Shown here piece after piece: positions 1 to 9,225 of a stretch of DNA of 64,000 bases; within the stretch, counting starts at the first letter, position 1; each line of letters opens with the position of its first letter. The notes under the pieces are model-generated. The model did no database searches. It was not told the origin of the DNA and worked only from the letters and a program-made list of their open reading frames with translations. The DNA is taken from contig JAFGAC010000106.1 of NCBI GenBank assembly GCA_016933835.1, forward strand, positions 21,826 to 85,825, given 5' to 3'. The DNA comes from Clostridiales bacterium (lineage in GTDB: Bacteria; Bacillota; Clostridia; Peptostreptococcales; Acidaminobacteraceae). A program made the translations under genes and the position numbers.

Positions 1-1265
1 TCGTGTTCAAAATCGGCCCAATTGAAAGCAGCATTGGGTTGATGTTTTCATTTGTCATGACGATGGTAATGTGGTACTCGATTTTCAGCTTGGAAAAAGA
101 AATAAAGGAGAAAAGAGTTTCATTTTTTTATATTCTTAACTCCCTGTTGTTAGCTTCTTTGCTGGGAATTGTGTATACATCCGATATTTTTAACGGATAT
201 GTGTTTTTAGAAGTAAGTACTTTAGCTGCTTGCGGTATTATAATTGTAAAGGATAAAAAAGAAAATATAAAAGCGGCAATAAAATATTTATTGTTGAGCA
301 GTCTTGGTTCAGGATTGGTATTAATGGGAATTGCATTTATCTATTCTATTTCAGGCCATCTAAATATGACTTATATTCACGGAGAGATAATTGCTGCAGC
401 TTCTGATAAAACAAATTTACTTTTAATCAGTCTTATTTTATTCACTATTGGACTGGGCATAAAAAGTGCAATGTTTCCTATGCATGTTTGGTTGCCGGAT
501 GCGCATACCAACGCTCCTAGCCCATCTAGTGCAATTCTTTCCAGTTTAGTGATTAAAGCACCAGTCGTGTTTTTAATTAAAATATATTATCTTGTATATG
601 GGATAGAATTTATTTCTAATTCTAATGTTTTTGAACTTCTTCTGATATTCGGCGGATTTGGCATGATTATGGGTTCGCTTTTTGCTAGAAGACAAAAGAT
701 ATTAAAAAGGTTGATTGCCTATTCAAGCGTTGCTCAGATGGGATATATATTTTTAGGGATAGGTCTTGGAAATGAATTGGGACTAACAATTGCAATCTAT
801 CATATGATTGCCCATGGATTGACAAAATCTTCACTTTTCTTATCTGCGGGTTCATTCATCGAGCAGACAGGTTTCAAAAATATAGAAGATTTTAAAGGAA
901 TAGGAAAAGAAATGCCTGTAACACTCGGGATATTTACTTTGAGTGCATTATCTTTAATAGGAATACCTGTTTTACCGGGATTTATAAGTAAATGGAATTT
1001 AGCATTGGCATCGATAGAAAGTGGCAAAATCTATTTGCTGGCGATAATATTGATCAGCAGTTTATTGAATGCTGTCTATTATTTTCCTATTATAATCAAT
1101 GGCTATTTCGGAGAAGACAATCTTGATGGAAAAGTGTTCAGATCTAAAAGTAAGCCTATAAAAGAACTGATACCGGTCATAATATTATCTCTGGTAATGG
1201 TAGCTGTAGGTTTTTTATCGGGTTCAGTCATCAATTTTATTAAAAGTGGCATTTCTATAATGTAA
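1..1265 (+). CDS. Complex I/Mrp-type proton antiporter subunit (5' partial)
   Basis: Polytopic membrane subunit of the NuoL/M/N-MrpD family, which moves protons or Na+ in Mrp antiporters and complex I-like machines. The reading frame is open to the left edge, and the first in-frame start (GTG at 3) gives only 420 residues. Family members are usually about 480-500 residues and carry extra N-terminal helices, so the 5' end probably lies outside the window. Visible hallmarks are a membrane Glu (residue 70 from that GTG, GYVFLEVS), the conserved block GIKSAMFPMHVWLPDAH with its channel Lys (154), and RLIAYSSVAQMGY. It is followed after 17 nt by a second and then a third antiporter-like subunit, so it belongs to a multi-subunit operon. 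Whether the complex is a plain antiporter or linked to a hydrogenase or dehydrogenase depends on genes upstream. Confidence 0.85.
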   Translation, partial: VFKIGPIESSIGLMFSFVMTMVMWYSIFSLEKEIKEKRVSFFYILNSLLLASLLGIVYTSDIFNGYVFLEVSTLAACGIIIVKDKKENIKAAIKYLLLSSLGSGLVLMGIAFIYSISGHLNMTYIHGEIIAAASDKTNLLLISLILFTIGLGIKSAMFPMHVWLPDAHTNAPSPSSAILSSLVIKAPVVFLIKIYYLVYGIEFISNSNVFELLLIFGGFGMIMGSLFARRQKILKRLIAYSSVAQMGYIFLGIGLGNELGLTIAIYHMIAHGLTKSSLFLSAGSFIEQTGFKNIEDFKGIGKEMPVTLGIFTLSALSLIGIPVLPGFISKWNLALASIESGKIYLLAIILISSLLNAVYYFPIIINGYFGEDNLDGKVFRSKSKPIKELIPVIILSLVMVAVGFLSGSVINFIKSGISIM

Positions 1266-1282
1266 GAATTGGAGTTGGAAAT

Positions 1283-2740
1283 TTGAATAATCTACTTATT
1301 TTATTGCCTTTGATGATACCGATTTTTGGCAGTCTATCAATGGCATTTTCAAAAATAATTAAAGATAAATATATGAAGCCTGCAGCGGTACTGATAGTAA
1401 TTGTAAATTTTTTCTCAATATTTTTAATTAATAATCAGGTGAATATTGAAGTGCTTCATATCATAAAGATGAATGAATTTATTGATATATATTTTCGTGT
1501 TGACCAACTCGGGAAATTATTCAGTTATATGGCGGGTTCTTTATGGATCATCACAAGTTTTTATTCTCTGGAATACATGAAGCATGAGGGTAAAGAGAGA
1601 CGGTATTTTACCTTTTTTATTCTTACTTTAGGTATTGTCATGGGAATTTCGTATTCAGGCAATTTATTTACATTGTATATTTATTATGAATTGTTGACTT
1701 TAAGCACTTTTCCACTAGTCATACATGCAGATTCATCTGAAGCACTTCAGATAGGGAAAAAATACATTATATACTCATTTGTCGGAGCTACTTTCATTAT
1801 ATTGGGAATGATGATTCTTTTCAGTATTACAGGTAATTTGAATTTTACCGGAGGTGGAATAAGCGATATTGTACTATATCCTGATAAAACATTATTGCTA
1901 ATAAGCTTTTTATCCATGTTTATAGGTTTTGGTGTAAAGGCGGCGATGGTTCCTTTTCATTCATGGCTTCCTGCTGCAATGGTCGCACCGACTCCTGTGA
2001 GTGCACTGTTGCACGCGGTAGCAGTTGTGAAATCAGGTATATTTGCCTTGTTAAGGACCACGTATTATATCTTTGGTCCTGTTTTGGTAAAAGAACTCAA
2101 TGGTGATAAATTTTTAATTCCACTAGTCATTGCAACAATTATAATGGGTTCAATGATTGCTCTTCATCAGGAGAACCTCAAAAAAAGATTGGCATATTCA
2201 ACAATTTCACAATTGGGATATATAATATTAGGAATCTTGATGCTCAATCCTGAAGGCTTGATAGGTGCTATTTTGCATATGATTAATCACGCAGTCATAA
2301 AAATCACTCTGTTTTTTGTTGTTGGGTCAATTACATATATGACAGGTAAAAAATATATTAATGAAATTCATGGGTTAGGTAAAAAAATGCAAAAAACATT
2401 TTTAGTCTTTACAGTTGCGGCTATTTCTCTTGTTGGAATACCTCCCACCAATGGATTTGTAAGCAAATGGATGCTTGGGATAGGTGCCATGGATGCAGGA
2501 CAGGTTTTATATATAATAATTCTATTGTTTAGCGCATTTTTAACAGCTGCATATTTGTTTCCAATTGCTGTTGAAGGATTTTTTAAAAAAGAGGAAATCA
2601 TGACGGAAGAAGGAAATATGGACCCGCCTAAAATGATGATGGTTCCAATGGTTGTACTTGCAATAACAATTATATTTTTAGGGCTTTTTCCAAACGGACT
2701 TATTAGATTTATAGAAGTTATTGTGCAAGATGTTTTTTAG
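1283..2740 (+). CDS. Complex I/Mrp-type proton antiporter subunit (MrpD-like)
   Basis: 485-residue membrane protein of the proton-conducting NuoL/M/N-MrpD family, full length for MrpD. The TTG start at 1283 is supported by GGAG at 1271-1274. Motifs: the helix 5 glutamate in YYELLTLSTFPLVIH, the helix 7 Lys in GFGVKAAMVPFHSWLP, APTPVSALLHA with its conserved His, and KKRLAYSTISQLGY. It sits between two paralogous subunits with only short gaps, as in operons where several antiporter modules line up in one complex. Seen: the motifs and the gene order. Inferred: participation in Na+/H+ exchange or a proton-pumping complex. Confidence 0.87.
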   Translation: MNNLLILLPLMIPIFGSLSMAFSKIIKDKYMKPAAVLIVIVNFFSIFLINNQVNIEVLHIIKMNEFIDIYFRVDQLGKLFSYMAGSLWIITSFYSLEYMKHEGKERRYFTFFILTLGIVMGISYSGNLFTLYIYYELLTLSTFPLVIHADSSEALQIGKKYIIYSFVGATFIILGMMILFSITGNLNFTGGGISDIVLYPDKTLLLISFLSMFIGFGVKAAMVPFHSWLPAAMVAPTPVSALLHAVAVVKSGIFALLRTTYYIFGPVLVKELNGDKFLIPLVIATIIMGSMIALHQENLKKRLAYSTISQLGYIILGILMLNPEGLIGAILHMINHAVIKITLFFVVGSITYMTGKKYINEIHGLGKKMQKTFLVFTVAAISLVGIPPTNGFVSKWMLGIGAMDAGQVLYIIILLFSAFLTAAYLFPIAVEGFFKKEEIMTEEGNMDPPKMMMVPMVVLAITIIFLGLFPNGLIRFIEVIVQDVF

Positions 2741-2752
2741 GAGGAAATGATA

Positions 2753-4795
2753 ATGAACCAGTTGACAATTATTTTATCTATTCCCTTTATATCGGCAGGA
2801 ATGAGTTATTTACTGGGAAGCTATAATGAAAAAATTAGAGATGCATTTAATGTAATCGTGACAGCTATTGTATTTTTACTTATTATTTCTCTTTATCCAA
2901 AAGTTTCTGCAACAACAATGGAATATTCTATTTCTGATATTATGGGAACTGGACTTCATTTAAAAATGGATAGCTTCAGGTACGCGTTGGTTTTTATTTC
3001 AGGATTGGGTTGGTTTCTTGGAACGATGTTCTCAACACAGTATATTACGCGCTATAAAAACAGAAATAGATATTATTTGTTTTTCATGCTCACCTATGGG
3101 TTTACTCTGGGTGTTTTCATGGCAGATAATTTATTGAACCTTTTTACTTTTTTTGAGGGGATGTCTCTTACATCTTATGCACTTGTTATTCATGACGAGG
3201 ATAATTATTCTCATGATGCCGGCATTTCATATTTGTCTATGTCTCTAGCGGGTGGGCTTATCCTGCTGATGGGAATTTTCCTGGTTTTTGATTATACAAA
3301 AACTTTGGAAATAGGTGAGATTGGTAAAACGATACAACTGTTAACTCAAGTAAAACAATATATAATAGCGGGACTATTTATAATTGGCTTTGGAATTAAG
3401 GCAAGTATGTTTCCTTTGCATACATGGCTTCCAAAAGCGTACGCATCTGCACCAGCACCTGCGACAGCAATTTTGAGTGCAATTTTACTGAAAACAGGAT
3501 TATTTGGGGTAATAATTACATTGGTGGAAATTTTAAATGCCAACTTAGCTGTTTCTTATGTTGTATTTATCATAGGATTGATCAATATCATGCTAGGTGG
3601 GATTATGGCTATCATGCAAAGAAATATCAAAAGAATCATTGCCTATTCGAGCATGAGTCAAACAGGATTTATGTTGCTAGGTATTGGAATGATAGGTATA
3701 TTGGGTGATGATGGTGGTTTTGCATTAATTGCAACACTTCTTTATATGGTGAATCATGCCGTATTCAAATTATTGCTTTTTATGGCAGCAGGTATCATAT
3801 ACATGTATTTCAAAGAAATGAGTTTGAATAAAATATGGGGATTCGGGAAGCATAAAATCTTATTGAAAGGATTGTTTTTAGTTGGAATATTAGGCATCAT
3901 AGGATTTCCTGGATTCAACGGGTTTACGTCTAAAACCCTTATCCATGAAGCGATTCTTGAAGCTCAACATCTTACTCATTATTTTATTTTCGAAATTGCA
4001 GAGTTGATATTCTATTTAGGTGGAGCGCTCACTGTCGCATACATGCTAAAGTTATTCATAGCAGTATTTGTAAAAGAAAACAAAGAATTTCAGGGGCAAT
4101 ATAAACTCAAGTTCAGAAAAAGAGCATTATTGCCATTATTTATTTTGGCAAGCATTATTATTTTCATTGGTCTATTCCCTGTTTATTTTATTGGATTGCT
4201 GAGTGGTACTGGCCAAATGTTCAACTACACTTTACCTTTGGAGTGGTCGTTTTTCACACGGGAATCATTGATGTCAAGCTTTTTGACAATGAGCTTCGGT
4301 ATAATGATTTATACATTGATAGTTCAAAACCATTTAGTCATAAAAATGGAAAATCAGATGATTTATGTAAATCCATCATATAAATGGTTTAGTTTAGAAG
4401 ATAATTTATATAAGCCTATTATAAAAAGTGTATTCAAAACACTTTCAGATATTTTTAAATACTTGGATGGTTGGCTTTTAAGTACAGCTAGATTGGCAAT
4501 AAAAGCAGGGAGTGCCATAGGTAGTTTTGATGTTAAAGTCTTGCCTAAACTTGAATGGGACCGTTATACGATTGATTTGGAGCCTAATAAGATTAGAGAG
4601 AATATAAAAGAGAAAGTAACCGAATCAAAAGAGACAATTCAAAATTCTGTCAGTGATAAATTCAATGGTGAGAGTTTAAAAATGAAAGATATAATTGAAA
4701 GCTATAAAATTAAGTTGAGTGGAATTACCTTTTCAATATTTTTGTTGGGAATTGTTATTGTATTGAGTTATATTTTTATTTTTATTAAAAAGTAA
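2753..4795 (+). CDS. NuoL-like antiporter subunit with C-terminal extension
   Basis: Third antiporter-like subunit, 680 residues, the longest of the three. I chose the ATG at 2753 because AGGAGG (2739-2744) lies 8 nt before it; the upstream in-frame ATG at 2747 is too close. Core motifs: FFEGMSLTSYALVIH, GFGIKASMFPLHTWLP, APAPATAILSAILLK and RIIAYSSMSQTGF. After the antiporter core (about residue 500) comes a long amphipathic, charged stretch and a final transmembrane helix (SGITFSIFLLGIVIVLSYIF). This recalls the C-terminal lateral helix and anchor of NuoL, which braces neighbouring subunits. A strong terminator follows directly, so this is the last gene of the operon. Confidence 0.85.
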   Translation: MNQLTIILSIPFISAGMSYLLGSYNEKIRDAFNVIVTAIVFLLIISLYPKVSATTMEYSISDIMGTGLHLKMDSFRYALVFISGLGWFLGTMFSTQYITRYKNRNRYYLFFMLTYGFTLGVFMADNLLNLFTFFEGMSLTSYALVIHDEDNYSHDAGISYLSMSLAGGLILLMGIFLVFDYTKTLEIGEIGKTIQLLTQVKQYIIAGLFIIGFGIKASMFPLHTWLPKAYASAPAPATAILSAILLKTGLFGVIITLVEILNANLAVSYVVFIIGLINIMLGGIMAIMQRNIKRIIAYSSMSQTGFMLLGIGMIGILGDDGGFALIATLLYMVNHAVFKLLLFMAAGIIYMYFKEMSLNKIWGFGKHKILLKGLFLVGILGIIGFPGFNGFTSKTLIHEAILEAQHLTHYFIFEIAELIFYLGGALTVAYMLKLFIAVFVKENKEFQGQYKLKFRKRALLPLFILASIIIFIGLFPVYFIGLLSGTGQMFNYTLPLEWSFFTRESLMSSFLTMSFGIMIYTLIVQNHLVIKMENQMIYVNPSYKWFSLEDNLYKPIIKSVFKTLSDIFKYLDGWLLSTARLAIKAGSAIGSFDVKVLPKLEWDRYTIDLEPNKIRENIKEKVTESKETIQNSVSDKFNGESLKMKDIIESYKIKLSGITFSIFLLGIVIVLSYIFIFIKK

Positions 4796-4821
4796 AATAC
4801 ACCTGCATAGGTGTATTTTTT
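4794..4821 (+). terminator. Rho-independent terminator of the antiporter operon
   Basis: Ten-bp stem AAATACACCT/AGGTGTATTT with a GCAT loop followed by T's, overlapping the stop codon of the preceding gene. Confidence 0.9.
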
Positions 4822-4867
4822 GCGTTAATTTGATAAAATATAGGTAGAGATCAAGGAGGAAGTAATT

Positions 4868-5515
4868 ATGAAAAAACTAGTTTCAATAATTTTAATTGCT
4901 ATCATTGTTTTAGCTGGATGCCAAAAAACAATAGATTATATTGAGACAGATTTGGACATAGTTTCAAGAAGAGTGCTCGATGATAACTCTGAAGTACTAT
5001 ATAGAAGTGACGACTTTGGAAGCGAAAATTTGATTACGATTATAGTTGACGGCAAAGAAAAAATAATTGAAGGCAAGATGCCATCACCTCCAGTTATCAA
5101 TACTTCAATGGATAAATTTGCCTTCATTGATGAACTTGAATGGGAAGTGCTTGGAAATGTATGGGTCTATGATACATCCGATAAAAGTTTAAAAATGATT
5201 GTTGACTATAAAAATTATAAAGAGCTTACATCCAAGGTGCTCTTATGGTACGATGAGGATGTTCTTTTGATAATTATGGGATACCCCTATGGGACGGTTA
5301 CAGTCGGTGGAAGCTTATATGGTTATTCAATGGAGCAGGAGAAATTGTTTTTATTGAAGGAACCTTTAAAGAATCAGGAGATTAAATCCTTGGAAAAAGA
5401 AGATAATGAAATCGTGTTGGAAATTGCAGAATTTGATGAAAATTACATGAATTATACGATAAATAAAGAAAAATTCAAGCTTGAAGATTGGAGTCAATAT
5501 CAAGAGATGAACTAA
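4868..5515 (+). CDS. Predicted lipoprotein of unknown function
   Basis: 215 residues. A short signal peptide ends in the lipobox LAGC, so the mature protein should be lipid-anchored at the outer face of the membrane. The ATG follows a good AAGGAGGA ribosome binding site. The rest is soluble and beta-rich, with repeated acidic and aromatic stretches and a WVYDTSDKSLKMIVDY segment reminiscent of one blade of a beta-propeller. I could not assign a family. It heads a run of same-strand genes (VanZ-like, coiled-coil, GNAT) with short gaps and may share a transcript with them. Confidence 0.7.
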   Translation: MKKLVSIILIAIIVLAGCQKTIDYIETDLDIVSRRVLDDNSEVLYRSDDFGSENLITIIVDGKEKIIEGKMPSPPVINTSMDKFAFIDELEWEVLGNVWVYDTSDKSLKMIVDYKNYKELTSKVLLWYDEDVLLIIMGYPYGTVTVGGSLYGYSMEQEKLFLLKEPLKNQEIKSLEKEDNEIVLEIAEFDENYMNYTINKEKFKLEDWSQYQEMN

Positions 5516-5547
5516 AAAACTGATAATAAAAGAATTGGGGAATATTT

Positions 5548-6042
5548 TTGAAAGATATAAAACATGATATAGTGATAGTAATATTGACACTCGTTTATTT
5601 GCTGATTCTTATGAAAGCTATTGTTTTGAAACATGCAGCATTTGGCATTTTTTACGAAGAACTAGTCCACTCAAGTATTTGGCATTTATTGCCAAGACCC
5701 TATGGACAATTCAATTTTGTTCCTTTTGATACGATAAAACTTTATATGAACAATTATCATCTGCTGTCAAGAAATATAGTCATTGGGAATTTGATTGGAA
5801 ATGTTGGATTGTTTGTACCGATAGGAATGTTGTTGAAAAGCTTTAAAAGTATAAAGATAAGCAATTTAAATGTCATATTATTAGGTCTTTTACTCAGTAT
5901 TACATTGGAAATTCTACAATATATTTCTGGGCTGGGAATTGCAGATGTTGATGATTTGATATTGAATGTATCAGGAGTTGTTTTAGGGATTGTCATTGTA
6001 AATATTTTTACGAAGAATCATTTGAAAAATCAAGATAAATAA
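5548..6042 (+). CDS. VanZ-like family membrane protein
   Basis: 164 residues, four to five transmembrane helices. The VanZ pattern is clear: QFNFVPFDTI, then NLIGNVGLFVPIGMLL, then ITLEILQYISGLGIADVDD and a final GVVLGI helix. VanZ gives low-level teicoplanin resistance in enterococci; for most members of the family the role is unknown. The start is TTG at 5548 behind an AATTGGGG stretch, a weak site, so expression may be modest. There are no van genes nearby, so glycopeptide resistance should not be inferred. Confidence 0.8.
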   Translation: MKDIKHDIVIVILTLVYLLILMKAIVLKHAAFGIFYEELVHSSIWHLLPRPYGQFNFVPFDTIKLYMNNYHLLSRNIVIGNLIGNVGLFVPIGMLLKSFKSIKISNLNVILLGLLLSITLEILQYISGLGIADVDDLILNVSGVVLGIVIVNIFTKNHLKNQDK

Positions 6043-6089
6043 AAGGTGATGAACAGAAATTGAACGGCTGATTTTAAGGAGATGGATTT

Positions 6090-6758
6090 ATGAATAAAGG
6101 ATGGACAATAGCTTTTACTGTTATTTTGATAATAGTTGCATCAATTGGTTCAGCTTATCTGATGCGTTCGGTAGGAGAACTATCAATAGAAATTGATGAA
6201 TTGAAAATGATTTTGAATAATCAAAATGATTCAGTTGAAAATCAGATTGAAATTATTGCAAAATTAGAAGAAGACAATAAAAATTTGATTGCGAACATGG
6301 AATTGTTATTGAGTGATAATATTCAATTGAATGAAAAAATGGATTTTCTGAAAGAAAAATTCATCGAACTTCCTGGTGTGGTCAATAAATTCGGAGTCAT
6401 TGAAAAAATGACCGTTGGAAATGGTAGGATTCAATTTGAAATTGATCAAAAACAATGGTTGACGGGAGAAGAAGGAATGAGATACTTGATAGAGACATAT
6501 GATCTAGAAATCTCACAAGCGGCTGATTTGATGCCGAACGGTTACTATATAAAAGACATTCCAGATGATGGAAAAGTTTATGAATTGACAAAAGAGGCTA
6601 TAATAAAAATTATAAGTGAAAATGTGCTTGTAGACAGTGACTTGGCCTCATTGATTGAACATGTAAAAAGCAATGACGAGGTAAATAATTACCCACTCTT
6701 TGATTTTTATGTCATAGAAAACAATACAGTTGAAGTCACAGAGAAATATATTCCTTAA
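6090..6758 (+). CDS. Membrane-anchored coiled-coil protein, unknown
   Basis: 222 residues: an N-terminal transmembrane anchor (about residues 5-25), then roughly 70 residues of heptad-like coiled coil rich in E, N and I, then a globular C-terminal domain of about 120 residues. The layout resembles extracytoplasmic sensor or scaffold proteins, but I do not recognise the C-terminal domain. The stop codon overlaps the AAGGAG site of the next gene, so translation of the GNAT gene is probably coupled to it. A lipoprotein at 34503 has a similar coiled-coil-plus-domain layout, but I see no clear sequence similarity between the two. Confidence 0.65.
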   Translation: MNKGWTIAFTVILIIVASIGSAYLMRSVGELSIEIDELKMILNNQNDSVENQIEIIAKLEEDNKNLIANMELLLSDNIQLNEKMDFLKEKFIELPGVVNKFGVIEKMTVGNGRIQFEIDQKQWLTGEEGMRYLIETYDLEISQAADLMPNGYYIKDIPDDGKVYELTKEAIIKIISENVLVDSDLASLIEHVKSNDEVNNYPLFDFYVIENNTVEVTEKYIP

Positions 6759-6769
6759 GGAGATTTGTG

Positions 6770-7630
6770 ATGCATGAAATTAAAGCAAGCAATCAGTTGA
6801 ATCAACAAACCATAAAGGATATTTATCATGTTGTTGATAAATGCAATCAACATGACAAAACACGCGGCAAAGTAAAAATTGACGACAGTATTAATTATTA
6901 TCCCGAAATGAAATCTTTATTTCTTCTTTATGAGGATAATCAGCTTGTAAGTTTTATGAAATTATTCAGCGTTTTTCCATCTACAGTTGAAATTTCAGGA
7001 TATACTTTGCCAGAATTTAGAGGCAGAGGGTATTTCAAAATTTTGAGAGAAAAGGTTATTGAGGAATCGATAAAATACAATTATAAGAAAATTACTTTTG
7101 TTATTGATTCAGCTTCAATTGAGGGACTGGAGTGGACACGGAAAAAATCGCTTCTATATGAAAATACTGAAGTGACGATGAAACTGGCCAATTATTCAAA
7201 AAATTTAAGCGGTGATCTTGAGGGAAAACTTATTTTATGTGAATTTGACTCCCTAGATGAAATGCTTTCACTTAATAATCAGATTTTTACAATGGAAGCT
7301 GACAGCGCATACAAGTATTTGAAAAAAGTTATTGAATATCCAAATAAAGAATTGTATTTCTTGAAAGAAAGTGGCTTGAACGTGGGGATGGGTGGTATTT
7401 ATTACACAAATGACACTGCTGTTCTTTTTGGCATTGGAATATTAAAAGAACATAGGAAAAAGGGATACAGCAAAAAAATAGTATCAGCACTTATAGAGAA
7501 AGCTAAAGCGCATCATTATTCTGATATTGAACTAGAAGTAGATCAAGATAATTTAACTGCATACAGCCTCTATAAAAACATCGGATTTATAGAAACGTCT
7601 TCAATGTGTTATTTTAGTGAGTCAATATAA
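6770..7630 (+). CDS. Tandem-GNAT N-acetyltransferase
   Basis: 286 residues with two GNAT folds. The first has an acetyl-CoA loop variant (LPEFRGRGYFKIL, about residues 82-95). The second has ILKEHRKKGYSKKIV followed by the typical closing strand, ALIEKAKAHHYSDIELEV and YSLYKNIGFIET. The ATG at 6770 has AAGGAG 7 nt upstream; the GTG at 6767 is less likely. The enzyme would transfer an acetyl group from acetyl-CoA to an amine; the substrate is unknown. It is a paralogue of the gene at 36227: both have the same two-domain layout and nearly the same C-terminus (GFIETSSMCYF versus GFIETSTMDYF). Confidence 0.85.
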   Translation: MHEIKASNQLNQQTIKDIYHVVDKCNQHDKTRGKVKIDDSINYYPEMKSLFLLYEDNQLVSFMKLFSVFPSTVEISGYTLPEFRGRGYFKILREKVIEESIKYNYKKITFVIDSASIEGLEWTRKKSLLYENTEVTMKLANYSKNLSGDLEGKLILCEFDSLDEMLSLNNQIFTMEADSAYKYLKKVIEYPNKELYFLKESGLNVGMGGIYYTNDTAVLFGIGILKEHRKKGYSKKIVSALIEKAKAHHYSDIELEVDQDNLTAYSLYKNIGFIETSSMCYFSESI

Positions 7631-7986
7631 AAATAGGTGATTAATGAGCAATCTTTGTTATTTTAAATAAATGGCATAGGTTGTTTTTTTATTATACAAA
7701 TTTAATTTGATAATGATTTAAAATAAGAAATACACAAATGAAAACACGAACTATAATCTTGTTTATTCCTCATATGTTTATTTGTATATGTTTCTTTTGA
7801 TAAGGATTTATCAAAGTGTTGGCAAATGAAGGTTCTTGAATATTATTGACGTTTTAATCGAAAAAAAATATTTATATGTGCAAATTAGACATATATATAT
7901 TGATTTTATAGAAGTTGGTGGTATTATAATTATAAATGTTAAAAAAATGTAACAAGGTTACAAAAAAAATTATAAGGGGGATATCT
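7631..7986 (+). promoter_or_regulatory. Regulatory region and leader of the liv operon
   Basis: A 356-nt, very AT-rich stretch without a credible gene. The best promoter is TTGACG (7846-7851), 17 nt, TATTTA (7869-7874). A second candidate is TTGATT (7900-7905), 19 nt, TATAAT (7925-7930). Both leave an untranslated leader before the livJ-type ATG at 7987. The leader holds a palindrome, TGTAAC AAG GTTACA (7948-7962), just ahead of the AAGGGGG ribosome binding site (7974-7980). The first half (7631-7800) shows nothing I can name, and I saw no clean terminator for the upstream GNAT gene. Confidence 0.6.
7948..7962. promoter_or_regulatory. 15-bp palindrome in the liv leader, possible operator
   Basis: Perfect 6-bp arms TGTAAC/GTTACA around AAG, between the predicted start of transcription and the ribosome binding site. 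The position suits a repressor or roadblock site; the regulator is unknown. Confidence 0.4.
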
Positions 7987-9153
7987 ATGAAAAAGATATC
8001 ATTATTGTTAGTGCTTGTACTTGTATTATCAATTGCATTAACTGCATGCAGCAGTTCATCAAACGATGTGGCAGTTGAAGAACCAACTCAAGAAGTTGTT
8101 AAATTTGGTGTATTTGAGCCATTAACTGGTGCAAATGCTGCTGGTGGAGCAATGGAAATTGAAGGTATTGAACTTGCTCAAGAATTATATCCAGAAGTTT
8201 TGGGTATGCCTATTGAATTAGTTGTTGTTGACAACAAGTCAGACAAAGTTGAAGCTGCAAATGCTGCAACAAAATTAGTTGACCAAGATAAAGTAAACGC
8301 AGTTATTGGTTCTTGGGGTTCTTCACTTTCTATGGCGGCAGGTCCAATTGTAATGGATGCTGGCATTCCTGCAGTAGGAACATCTTGTACTAACCCATTA
8401 GTGACATTAGGAAATGATTTTTACTTCAGAGTTACATTTATCGACTCTTTCCAAGGTGTTGTAATGGCAAATTATGCATATGAAGTATTAGGCGCTTCAA
8501 AAGTTGCTATCGTTCAAGAAATTTCAAATGACTATTCTGTTGGATTAGTGAAATTCTTTACTGATGAATTTATAAAATTGACTGGTGATGCAGATTCTAT
8601 CGTTTATGTTGCTAACTACAATACAGGCGACCAAGATTTTACTGCACAACTTACAAATATCAAATCGATGAATCCAGATGCAATCTTTGCTCCTGGTAAT
8701 TACAGTGAATCTGCAATGTTGATAAAACAAGCTAAAGAATTGGATATTACTACTCCTTTCTTAGGCGCAGATACTTGGGAAACTCCTGAATTTATAGAAA
8801 TCGGTGGAGAAGCTGTCAATGGTACTGTATTCTCAACATTCTTTGATTCACAAGTTCCTTTAACACCTGAATCTGAAGTATTCTTAGATGCTTATAGAGC
8901 AAAATTCAACAAAGAACCAGCATCAGTTACTGCTTTAGCATATGATGCTTATATCTTATTGGTAAATGCTATTGAAAGAGCTGGTAGTGCAGATCCTGCG
9001 GCTATTAGAGATGCATTGGCTGAAACAACTGGATTTGACGGAGCAGCTGGTGTTATTGCTTTGGATGCCAACGGAGATGCTGTTAAGAATGCAGTTATCA
9101 AAACAATTGAAAACGGTGAATTTACTTACTTAACTACAATTGCACCTAAGTAA
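7987..9153 (+). CDS. livJ: Branched-chain amino acid ABC transporter, substrate-binding lipoprotein
   Basis: 388 residues. The signal peptide ends in the lipobox LTAC (Cys21), so the receptor is lipid-anchored outside the cell. The mature protein is a type I periplasmic-binding fold of the LivJ/LivK family: KFGVFEPLTGANAAGG at the N-terminus, then VVVDNKSDKVEAANAA, GSWGSSLSMAAGP and FRVTFIDSFQG. An in-frame ATG at 7936 would add 17 residues before the signal peptide and lacks a ribosome binding site; AAGGGGG lies 6 nt before 7987. Family members bind leucine, isoleucine or valine but also other amino acids or amides, so the ligand is not certain. Codon use is noticeably more optimised than in the neighbours, consistent with high expression. 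Confidence 0.9.
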   Translation: MKKISLLLVLVLVLSIALTACSSSSNDVAVEEPTQEVVKFGVFEPLTGANAAGGAMEIEGIELAQELYPEVLGMPIELVVVDNKSDKVEAANAATKLVDQDKVNAVIGSWGSSLSMAAGPIVMDAGIPAVGTSCTNPLVTLGNDFYFRVTFIDSFQGVVMANYAYEVLGASKVAIVQEISNDYSVGLVKFFTDEFIKLTGDADSIVYVANYNTGDQDFTAQLTNIKSMNPDAIFAPGNYSESAMLIKQAKELDITTPFLGADTWETPEFIEIGGEAVNGTVFSTFFDSQVPLTPESEVFLDAYRAKFNKEPASVTALAYDAYILLVNAIERAGSADPAAIRDALAETTGFDGAAGVIALDANGDAVKNAVIKTIENGEFTYLTTIAPK

Positions 9154-9165
9154 TAATACTGAATG

Positions 9166-9204
9166 AAAAGAGTTGTGCAGATTGTTTGATCTGCACTCTT
9201 TTTT
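9166..9204 (+). terminator. Terminator-like hairpin between livJ and livH
   Basis: Stem GTGCAGAT/ATCTGCAC (9175-9182/9189-9196) extended by AAAAGA/TCTTTT and ending in T's. It lies inside the operon, between receptor and permease genes. Partial termination here would yield more receptor than permease, a common arrangement in ABC importers. Confidence 0.75.
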
Positions 9205-9225
9205 GATTATTTTGGAGGAACAAAT

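Noticed and set aside
5548..6042. Glycopeptide resistance from the VanZ-like gene
   Set aside because: No vanA/B-type ligase, vanX, vanH or regulator nearby; VanZ-like proteins are widespread without resistance.
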